Assembly: GCA_005798965.1 (NCBI GenBank)
Contig: SYIB01000137.1
Location: forward strand, 1-11,625
Length of the DNA: 11,625 nt
Direction: 5' to 3'
DNA from: Planctomycetia bacterium
GTDB taxonomy: Bacteria > Planctomycetota > Phycisphaerae > Phycisphaerales > SM1A02
The notes below the pieces were generated by a model. That model ran no database searches. It was not told the origin of the DNA and saw only the letters and a program-made list of their open reading frames with translations. Position numbers and translations under genes: made by a program. How positions within the stretch are numbered: the stretch's first letter is position 1; each line of letters starts with the position of its first letter. Below are positions 6,003 to 11,625 of the stretch, in pieces.

Positions 6003-8090
6003 ATGCACGGATCGCGCCGGACAACTTCGCCGCGTTTCATCGCCAGCTGCACTCACGGTGTGCCAGCCATGATCACCGCGACCATCGTGCTGTCGGCGTG
6101 GAGTTCCGCCGCACATGCCCAAGGTGCAGCGGGGCCGGCGGCCAACCCAGCTGGCCAAGGTGCACCGGCAGCGCAAGCCGCACCTGCCCAGAATCCCGGC
6201 ACGCCGTCGGCGATTCCCCAAGACGCGCCCCCAACGCAGGCCCCTGCCGCCGCTCCGGCAACGCCGGATCCAGCACCCGCTGGCGCAGCATCCACTGCGC
6301 AGGAATCGCCTGCGCTTGAAGCCCCTGCAGCCGAGCCTGCCGAGGCCGCGCCCCCGCCGATGATCGAGATCACCCCTCACGGCACCGTGACCCTGCAGGC
6401 GCAGGGCATGGACATCGTGACGCTGCTCGAACTGTTCAGCATCAAGACCCAACGCAACATCGTGGCGAGCGAGGGCGTGAAGGGCAAGGTCACGGTCAAC
6501 CTCTTCGATGTTCCCTTCGATGCCGCCCTGCAGGCGGTGCTCGAGGTGCGCGGGTTTGCCAGCCGGCAGGAAGGCGACTTCATCCTCGTCTACACGAAGA
6601 AGGAGCTGGCCGAACTCGATGCGGCACGCCGGCAGATGGTGAGCCGCGTGTTTTCGCTGGAATTCCTCGGTGCAGCGGATGCAGAAGCCTTTGCCAAGCC
6701 GCTCATCAGCGAGAAGGGCAGCATGACCGTGCGCGGCACCGTGCCGCGCGGCATGCAGCCTGACTTCGACGACATCGGCGCCGACGACTTCGCGCTCGAG
6801 GCCAAGCTCCTCGTCTTCGACTTCGTCGAAAACGTGGACCGGATCGGGCAGCTCATCGAGAAGCTCGATGTGGCACCGAAGCAGGTGAGGGTCGAGTGCA
6901 TGGTCGTCGAGACCGCCATCGATGATGCGAGTGCCTACGGCCTTGACATTGCCGCTGCAGGGAGCGTTGACTTCGCGAGCGTGCTCAACGGTCCCGAATC
7001 GATCGTGGACAGCCTGATCAGCGGTCCGGATGACTTCGAAGGCGCGAACTACCCCGATCAGGCCCAGTCAGGCACCGTCCGCAACTTCCAGGCACCTCCG
7101 AGCACGAGCCCCAACTTTCAGGTCGGGATCCTGGGCAACCATGTCTCGGCGTTCCTGCAGATCCTGGACCAGGTCAGCGACTCGAACGTCCTGGCCCGCC
7201 CCAGCGTGACCTGCCTGAATCGCCAGCGTGCACGGGTCAACGTCGGTGAGCGCGTGGCCTACCTGAGCACGACGGTGAACGACAACGTGAGCGTGCAGAC
7301 GGTCGAGTTCCTCGATGTGGGCATCCAGCTCATGTTTCGCCCGTTCATCACCGATGACGGCATGATCCGGCTGGAACTCTCGCCGAGCGTGAGCGACTAC
7401 AAGCTGCAGAACCTGACCTACAACGGCGAGGAGTACCAGGTTCCCAACGAATTCAAGCAGGAAGTCAAGACCAACGTTCGCGTGCGCGACGGTCAGACCG
7501 TGGTGCTCGGAGGTCTCTTCCGCGAGACGATCATCAGCAACCGTCGGCAGACGCCGTACGTGTCGGACATCCCGGTCCTCGGCGATGCCCTGACCGGTCA
7601 GGATGACATCGTGAAGAAGTCGGAGATCCTCTTTCTCGTCACCCCCACGCTCATGGGCGACGAGAAGTCGACTGCGGAAGGTCGCGCTGCGCTGCAGTTC
7701 TCCGAGTCCGTTCGGGTGGGTGCACGACAGGGACTCTTGCCCTTCACACGCGAGCAGTTGGTCTGGAACCACCAGATCAAGGCCGAGCAAGCGCTGCGCA
7801 ACGGCGATGCAGCCAAGGCGCTCCATTACGCCGAGAGCGCGCTCCGCCAAGACAGTGTGCTCCCTGCCATGATGCGGATCCGCGAAGGTGCGGCGGTGAC
7901 CGTGCCGGGCGGGTGGCGAGAACAGATGGATCTGATCCTTCAGGACACGGCCATCCCGCAGCTGCACGCTCAACCATCGCCGCAGCAGTTCGCGCCGCAG
8001 GCTGTGCCTGCACCCACGCTGCACACTCCCGCCACCCCGACGCCCGCTGCCGTCGCTCCCACGACTCCCGCCAACGGAGGAACGCCATGA
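6003..8090 (+). CDS. pilQ: PilQ/GspD-family outer-membrane secretin
   Basis: A 695-residue secretin, the gated outer-membrane channel through which the pilus or cargo passes. A signal peptide ends at Ala-His-Ala39 before Gln40. Residues about 40-118 are a Pro/Ala/Gln-rich linker. Residues 120-200 form the STN/N0 domain (VTLQAQGMDIVTLLELFS, then RNIVASEGVKGKVTVNLFDV). About 212-300 is an N1-type domain ending in LIEKLDVAPKQVRVECMVVE. The secretin core spans about 371-552, with ARPSVTCLNRQRARVNVGER, VRDGQTVVLGGLF, the SDIPVLGDAL motif and the closing LFLVTPTLM. Beyond it lies an unusual 145-residue tail: one TPR-like helical pair (KAEQALRNGDAAKALHYAES, from 593) and a Pro/Ala/Gln-rich end. No AMIN domain is seen. 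The open frame extends to 5889, but ATG 6003 (AGGG 8 nt upstream) gives a sensible signal peptide; 6069 is a possible shorter start. Confidence 0.95.
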   Translation: MHGSRRTTSPRFIASCTHGVPAMITATIVLSAWSSAAHAQGAAGPAANPAGQGAPAAQAAPAQNPGTPSAIPQDAPPTQAPAAAPATPDPAPAGAASTAQESPALEAPAAEPAEAAPPPMIEITPHGTVTLQAQGMDIVTLLELFSIKTQRNIVASEGVKGKVTVNLFDVPFDAALQAVLEVRGFASRQEGDFILVYTKKELAELDAARRQMVSRVFSLEFLGAADAEAFAKPLISEKGSMTVRGTVPRGMQPDFDDIGADDFALEAKLLVFDFVENVDRIGQLIEKLDVAPKQVRVECMVVETAIDDASAYGLDIAAAGSVDFASVLNGPESIVDSLISGPDDFEGANYPDQAQSGTVRNFQAPPSTSPNFQVGILGNHVSAFLQILDQVSDSNVLARPSVTCLNRQRARVNVGERVAYLSTTVNDNVSVQTVEFLDVGIQLMFRPFITDDGMIRLELSPSVSDYKLQNLTYNGEEYQVPNEFKQEVKTNVRVRDGQTVVLGGLFRETIISNRRQTPYVSDIPVLGDALTGQDDIVKKSEILFLVTPTLMGDEKSTAEGRAALQFSESVRVGARQGLLPFTREQLVWNHQIKAEQALRNGDAAKALHYAESALRQDSVLPAMMRIREGAAVTVPGGWREQMDLILQDTAIPQLHAQPSPQQFAPQAVPAPTLHTPATPTPAAVAPTTPANGGTP
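8076..8080 (+). promoter_or_regulatory. Ribosome binding site of the TPR lipoprotein gene
   Basis: GGAGG, 6 nt before ATG 8087 and inside the end of pilQ. It fixes this start against an in-frame ATG at 7913 deep inside pilQ. Confidence 0.75.
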
Positions 8091-9367
8091 TGATCATCCC
8101 TTCACGTGCCTCGGTGCTGTTCGTGACCGGACTGTGTGCCATCATCGCCGCGGGCTGCCACGGCCCTACTGCGCGCGGCATCGAGAATCGCCGCGCGGCG
8201 AACGATCGCTTCGATCGCGCCGGTGCGCAGATCGCCTACGACCAGGCGCAGCAGTGCCTCATCAACGGTCAGTACAAGCTCGCCCTCGACACCATCGATC
8301 AGTCGATCCGGCGGTTTCCGCAGGATGCCTCCTACATGGCCTTGCGCGGCCGCATCCAGCAGGAAATGCGGCAGTACGAGGGTGCGCAGCGGACCTTCGA
8401 GTACGCGCTCACCATCGACCCGACCTGCCACGAGTGCCTCTACTACCTCGGCGTCGAGGCGCAGCGCCGCTCCGATGATGCCACTGCCTTGGCGCGATAC
8501 GACGCCGCATGGTCGCTCGAGCCGTCGCGCCTGCAGTACGCGGCGGCAGGCGTGGAATGCTGCCTCGCCATGGATGACCTTGCGGGCGCCGAGGAGCGCT
8601 TGTGCACGGCGGACCAATTCTTCGGTCAATCGGCGGCGCTGAGTGCACTGCATGCCGAGCTTCACGCACTGCATGGTGACGAAGCGCGTGCCCTGCAGCA
8701 CGCCCGGCAGGCCGCGGTGCAGTCAGGCGACGGTCTTGCCGAGGAATCGGTCTGGCGCATGTTCCGTGCTGGTGACTGGCGTGGATGCCTCGATGCCTTG
8801 TCCAAGCCAGCCTCAACCGAGCTTGCGGAGCGCGAGGACATGCAGCGACTCCGTGCCCGATGCCTCATGATGACGGGGTCGGCTGCTGCGGCGCGAGATC
8901 AGCTCGTGACGGCAGAGCTTTCCATGCGAGAGCCCACGCCCGAGCACATGGTGCTGCTGGGCCAGGCCGCCTGGGCGTGCGGCGACTGGGCTCGCGTGGA
9001 ACGGTCCGCTGCGTGGCTCATGGCTCGACAGCCCGATGCCGCCGACGGCTACGTGCTTGCCGCCGGTGCGGCGTTCGCGCGCGGTGAACTCGACCGCACG
9101 ACCGGCTACCTCGACCGAGTGGATGCCCTTGAGCCCGGCCGCTCGGTGGTCGCCAGCCTGCGTCGCAAGGTCGTCGCAAGCCAGATCTTGGCAGCAGGGG
9201 CCCATAATCCATTGACGCCGCCTCCGGTGGTGGTCGCGGGGGTTCCTGTGGTGGCATCCTCGCAAGCGCCGGGGAAGGTGCCTTCGCCTGTCAACACGGC
9301 ACCGAGGGTGGCGCCGCTTGCGGCTGCTTCCTCCTCGCATTCGGTCCAGATTCCATTTGCGGAGTGA
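8087..9367 (+). CDS. TPR-repeat lipoprotein, candidate secretin pilotin
   Basis: A 426-residue lipoprotein. The N-terminal hydrophobic segment ends in Ile-Ala-Ala-Gly-Cys24, a lipobox for signal peptidase II, with no Asp after the Cys, so outer-membrane sorting is plausible. Three tetratricopeptide repeats are clear at about 50-81, 82-115 and 116-149 (for example INGQYKLALDTIDQSIRRFP and YEGAQRTFEYALTIDPT), and weaker helical repeats continue to about 370. The last 50 residues are Pro/Val/Ala-rich. ATG 8087 overlaps the pilQ stop as ATGA with GGAGG 6 nt upstream, so the two are translationally coupled. TPR lipoproteins PilF, PilW and Tgl assemble the PilQ ring in other bacteria; coupling to the secretin gene makes that role likely here, but this protein is nearly twice their length and the function is inferred. 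Confidence 0.88.
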   Translation: MMIIPSRASVLFVTGLCAIIAAGCHGPTARGIENRRAANDRFDRAGAQIAYDQAQQCLINGQYKLALDTIDQSIRRFPQDASYMALRGRIQQEMRQYEGAQRTFEYALTIDPTCHECLYYLGVEAQRRSDDATALARYDAAWSLEPSRLQYAAAGVECCLAMDDLAGAEERLCTADQFFGQSAALSALHAELHALHGDEARALQHARQAAVQSGDGLAEESVWRMFRAGDWRGCLDALSKPASTELAEREDMQRLRARCLMMTGSAAAARDQLVTAELSMREPTPEHMVLLGQAAWACGDWARVERSAAWLMARQPDAADGYVLAAGAAFARGELDRTTGYLDRVDALEPGRSVVASLRRKVVASQILAAGAHNPLTPPPVVVAGVPVVASSQAPGKVPSPVNTAPRVAPLAAASSSHSVQIPFAE

Positions 9368-9469
9368 GGCTCTAGGCTTATCTTTTCGCGTCCGGCATTC
9401 CGTGATCTGGGCGCCGTAGCTCCCAGGTCAACCATTCGTTGCGAACAAGATTCCAGAGGAGATCGATCC
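9368..9469 (+). promoter_or_regulatory. Intergenic region with possible promoter for the dockerin-type protein
   Basis: A gap of 102 bases between the TPR lipoprotein and the next gene. It holds no intrinsic terminator. The hexamer TAGGCT at 9373-9378 resembles a -10 element and shares CTAGRCTT with the sequence just before the GH13 start (10586-10593). A weak 5-bp inverted repeat is at 9407-9411/9422-9426. Read-through from the pilus operon and an own promoter are both possible. Confidence 0.35.
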
Positions 9470-10492
9470 GTGAAGACTTTCATCCTGTCGGCAGCTGCCC
9501 TTGCTTGCGCGGCTTCGGCCCACGCCCAGATCGTTGTCGATGGCACCCTCGATGCAGCCGTGTACGGCGCCGAACTCTGGGCGCAGGACACCGCAACACA
9601 GTTCGGCAACGCGACCGACGGCCTGATTGGCCAGTGCAATGGCAGCGAAGTCAACAACATGCACGCGGTCCTCGATGTGCAGGGCGGCTTCCTCTACCTG
9701 TTCATTGGCGGCAACCTCGAATCGAACTTCAACAAGTTCGAGCTCTTCATCGACTGCGCGTCGGGCGGGCAGAACACGGTGCGTGCCGACAACCCCGACG
9801 TCGACTTCAACGGCCTCAACCGCATGGGCACCGATGCCACCAACCCCGGCCTGACCTTTGACGCGGGCTTCGAGGCTGACTTCTACGTCACGACGACGAA
9901 CGGCGGAACCCCCAACACCTGCTACGCCAACATCGCCCAGATGCTGACTGCAGGTGGCGGTTCTGGCGGTTACATCGGCAGCGCTGCTGCAGGCTTTGCG
10001 ATCGTGAGCGCCGAAGGCGTCGAGATCTCCACCAACAACAGCAACACGGGTGGCGTGCCCGCGTACGACGGCACCACCACCACCGGCAGCGGCACGGGCT
10101 GCAGCACCGGCATCGAGGTGAAGCTTCCCCTGAACATCATCGGCTACCCCGGCACGGGCGACATCAAGGTCATGGCCATGGTCAATGGTGGCGGCCACGA
10201 CTACCTCTCGAACCAGTTCACCGGTGGCTGCAACGGCTGCCCGAACCTGGCCGAGCCGCGTCTGGTCAACTTCGAGGCGATCCCCGGCCTGCAGTACGTG
10301 ACCGTGTCGGCCGGCGGCGGTGGCAACCCATGCCCGGCCGACCTTGACGCAGATAGTGAAGTCGGCGGTGCCGACCTCGGCGTGCTGCTGGCTGGTTGGG
10401 GCGGATCGTCCCCCGACCTCGACGGCGACGGCTCGGTCGGTGGCAGCGACCTGGGTGCCATGCTCGCGGCATGGGGCCCGTGCCAGCCCTGA
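9470..10492 (+). CDS. Secreted protein of unknown function with C-terminal dockerin-like (GC-type) module
   Basis: A 340-residue protein starting with GTG (AGGAG 8 nt upstream). The signal peptide MKTFILSAAALACAASAHAQ is cleaved after Ala-His-Ala19. The body, about 20-280, is Gly/Asn/Thr-rich and strand-forming (VVDGTLDAAVYGAELWAQ, then GGFLYLFIGGNLESNFNKFE), loosely like the beta-sandwich of CBM9/DOMON-type domains; this resemblance is weak. Its six body Cys may form disulfides. The C-terminus, Cys288 to Cys338, holds two Asp-loop repeats, DLDADSEVGGADLG and DLDGDGSVGGSDLG, each ending in Ala-Gly/Ala-Trp-Gly. This is the Cys-flanked dockerin-like module common in Phycisphaerae secreted proteins, thought to serve anchoring or assembly. 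The second loop is canonical; the first has Ala and Ser-Glu where Gly and Asp-Gly are usual. It is followed by a strong terminator. Confidence 0.87.
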   Translation: MKTFILSAAALACAASAHAQIVVDGTLDAAVYGAELWAQDTATQFGNATDGLIGQCNGSEVNNMHAVLDVQGGFLYLFIGGNLESNFNKFELFIDCASGGQNTVRADNPDVDFNGLNRMGTDATNPGLTFDAGFEADFYVTTTNGGTPNTCYANIAQMLTAGGGSGGYIGSAAAGFAIVSAEGVEISTNNSNTGGVPAYDGTTTTGSGTGCSTGIEVKLPLNIIGYPGTGDIKVMAMVNGGGHDYLSNQFTGGCNGCPNLAEPRLVNFEAIPGLQYVTVSAGGGGNPCPADLDADSEVGGADLGVLLAGWGGSSPDLDGDGSVGGSDLGAMLAAWGPCQP

Positions 10493-10520
10493 GTCGTTCA
10501 CGTGATGTTTTGGAATCACC

Positions 10521-10554
10521 AAGGGTCCCCCGCGGGGGACCCTTGTCTTTTTTT
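10521..10554 (+). terminator. Intrinsic transcription terminator
   Basis: A perfect 24-bp palindrome (10521-10544; arm AAGGGTCCCCCG), extendable by one C-G pair, followed by a T7 run at 10548-10554. It lies 29 bases after the dockerin-protein stop and is a textbook Rho-independent terminator, the only one in the window. It separates that gene from the GH13 gene. The T-run is present on this strand only, so it is directional. Confidence 0.93.
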
Positions 10555-10586
10555 GATCGCAAAGTGGCGCGCCTCGAGCCCCAACC

Positions 10587-10592
10587 TAGACT
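10587..10592 (+). promoter_or_regulatory. Candidate -10 element directly upstream of the GH13 start (leaderless transcript)
   Basis: TAGACT lies 8 nt before ATG 10601, the distance at which transcription would begin at or next to the A of the ATG. No Shine-Dalgarno is present between the terminator and the start. No convincing -35 is seen at 16-18 bp spacing. A leaderless mRNA is inferred. Confidence 0.4.
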
Positions 10593-10600
10593 TCGCAGCC

Positions 10601-11625
10601 ATGATGGCCCGCACCCTGACAACCGTTGTCGCTGTGCTTACCTGTACCGCCCCCGTCGTGGCCCTTCCGCCGTCCACGCGCCCCGGGATTGGCGCGATTC
10701 CATACTCGGCCAGCGGCCAGTACGGAACCACCTTCCGGGTCTTCGCCCCGTTCGCGGACAGCGTGGCCGTGGGGGGAACCTTCAACGGCTGGAATTCGAC
10801 CCAGTATCCGCTCAGCAACGAGTTCAACGGCTACTGGAGCGGCGATGTTGCTTTCGTGACGGCTGGCCAGCGCTACAAGTTCTTCGTCAAGCGCGGGACC
10901 AGCTCGGCGTGGCGCAACGATCCCCGCGCGCGTGACCTGACGAGCTCGGTGGGCGATTCGGTGATCTACAACCCGGCCTCCTACACGTGGCAGCACCAGT
11001 TCACCTTGCCGCCGTGGCGAAAGCTCGTGATGTACGAGATGCACCCTGGTGCGTTCTTCGCCCCGACGGCTGGCACGCCTGGCAACTTCACCACCGTTCG
11101 CCAGAAGCTGCAGCACCTTGAGGATCTGGGCGTGAACGCGATCGCGCTCATGCCCATCAATGAGTTCCCGGGGGACTATTCGTGGGGCTACAACCCGTCG
11201 TATCCGTACAGCGTGGAGAGCGCGTACGGCACGCCGAACGACCTCAAGGCCTTCATTGACGAGGCGCATTCGCGCGGCATCGCCGTGATGGGCGACGTGG
11301 TCTTCAACCACCTTGGGCCCAACGACATGGACCTGTGGCGTTTCGACCACTGGTATTCGGGCACCGGTGGGGGAAGCTACTTCTTCAACGACTTCCGCCT
11401 GAACACTCCTTGGGGCAACACGCGGCCGGATTACACGCGCGGCGAGGTTCGCAACTACATCAAGGACAACTGCATGATGTGGCTGGAGGAGTTCCGGATG
11501 GACGGACTCCGCATGGACGGCACGAAGTACATCCGCCGCACCGACCAGAATGGCGTGGACATCCCGGAGGGATGGTCGCTCCTGCAGTGGATCAACGACT
11601 CGGTCGATGCCACGCAGCCCTGGAA
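10601..11625 (+). CDS. Secreted CBM48-GH13 alpha-glucan-active enzyme, branching-enzyme-like (3' end missing)
   Basis: The frame is open from ATG 10601 to the window edge, 341 codons. Residues 1-21 form a signal peptide (MMARTLTTVVAVLTCTAPVVA, cut before Leu22). Residues about 41-125 are a CBM48/E-set domain with FRVFAP and GTFNGWN. The GH13 barrel starts near 140 with VMYEMHPGAFF, then LGVNAIALMPINEFPGD, WGYNPSYPYSVESAYG, conserved region I GDVVFNH (Asp232-His237) and region II DGLRMDGTKYI with the putative nucleophile Asp306 two residues after Arg304. The acid/base Glu and the region IV His-Asp lie beyond the edge. This arrangement fits 1,4-alpha-glucan branching enzyme or trehalohydrolase-like amylases acting on starch or glycogen; the exact reaction cannot be fixed. 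Secretion is unusual for branching enzymes, which are mostly cytoplasmic. No ribosome binding site is present; ATG 10604 is an alternative. Confidence 0.88.
   Translation, partial: MMARTLTTVVAVLTCTAPVVALPPSTRPGIGAIPYSASGQYGTTFRVFAPFADSVAVGGTFNGWNSTQYPLSNEFNGYWSGDVAFVTAGQRYKFFVKRGTSSAWRNDPRARDLTSSVGDSVIYNPASYTWQHQFTLPPWRKLVMYEMHPGAFFAPTAGTPGNFTTVRQKLQHLEDLGVNAIALMPINEFPGDYSWGYNPSYPYSVESAYGTPNDLKAFIDEAHSRGIAVMGDVVFNHLGPNDMDLWRFDHWYSGTGGGSYFFNDFRLNTPWGNTRPDYTRGEVRNYIKDNCMMWLEEFRMDGLRMDGTKYIRRTDQNGVDIPEGWSLLQWINDSVDATQPW

Noticed and set aside
6003..6122. Twin-arginine (Tat) signal in the PilQ leader (Ser-Arg-Arg-Thr-Thr)
   Set aside because: The position after the twin Arg lacks the hydrophobic Phe/Leu pattern, and secretins use the Sec route. 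The Arg pair is just a charged N-region.
7068..8024. 318-codon minus-strand frame opposite the secretin core
   Set aside because: It covers the most conserved part of PilQ, whose sense motifs are unmistakable. The antisense product is His/Arg-rich and unlike any family I know.
10502..10519. Small inverted repeat (GTGAT/ATCAC) just before the terminator
   Set aside because: Only 5 bp with an 8-nt loop; it adds nothing to the strong palindrome that follows and is likely chance.
9428..10522. 364-codon minus-strand frame opposite the dockerin-type protein
   Set aside because: The sense gene has a signal peptide, a ribosome binding site and a C-terminal dockerin-like module. The antisense frame has no ribosome binding site that I can see and no recognisable motif.
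10601..10663. Lipobox in the GH13 signal peptide around Cys15
   Set aside because: The residues before Cys15 are Val-Leu-Thr. Thr at -1 is not accepted by the usual lipobox (Gly, Ala or Ser), and a normal signal peptidase I site follows at Ala21.
10586..11350. 254-codon minus-strand frame opposite the GH13 gene
   Set aside because: The plus-strand frame from 10601 carries CBM48 and GH13 conserved regions without interruption, so the antisense frame is a shadow.

Overview
The window reads as GC-rich bacterial DNA, most likely from a planctomycete of the Phycisphaerae/Phycisphaerales type. The lineage call rests on three things: a secreted protein ending in a short Cys-flanked double dockerin-like repeat (two Asp-rich loops each followed by an Ala/Gly-Trp-Gly end) of the kind I know from that group, prepilins whose cleavage site reads Ala-Phe-Thr-Leu instead of Gly-Phe-Thr-Leu, and the overall gene style. 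This is inference, since no rRNA or marker gene is present.

Positions 1-9367 hold one type IV pilus / type II secretion-like machine encoded as two divergent transcription units. The leftward unit starts near 2250 and runs: major pilin, then a strong intercistronic hairpin, then pilM (actin-like cytoplasmic ring protein), pilN (inner-membrane protein that carries the PilM-binding N-terminal peptide) and the first 28 codons of a PilO-like gene that leaves the window. The rightward unit starts near 2450 and runs: GspI/PilV-like prepilin, GspJ/PilW-like prepilin, a very large PilX/GspK-like protein with a beta-solenoid-like body, a GspH/FimT-like prepilin, the outer-membrane secretin PilQ/GspD, and a TPR lipoprotein that could be the secretin's pilotin. 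Most junctions are ATGA stop-start overlaps, which fix the starts and indicate translational coupling. The four minor prepilins would form the tip/priming complex, the small pilin the shaft, PilMNO the inner-membrane platform and PilQ the outer-membrane gate. No assembly ATPase, PilC platform, prepilin peptidase or PilP is visible in the window.

Positions 9368-11625 are a different, secreted-carbohydrate-related neighbourhood: a signal-peptide protein of unknown fold with a C-terminal dockerin-like module, closed by a textbook intrinsic terminator at 10521-10554, followed by the 5' part of a secreted CBM48-GH13 enzyme of the alpha-amylase/branching-enzyme type, which runs off the right edge and whose start looks leaderless. 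No tRNA, rRNA, CRISPR array, insertion sequence or phage gene is seen. No gene-free stretch exceeds about 230 bases.
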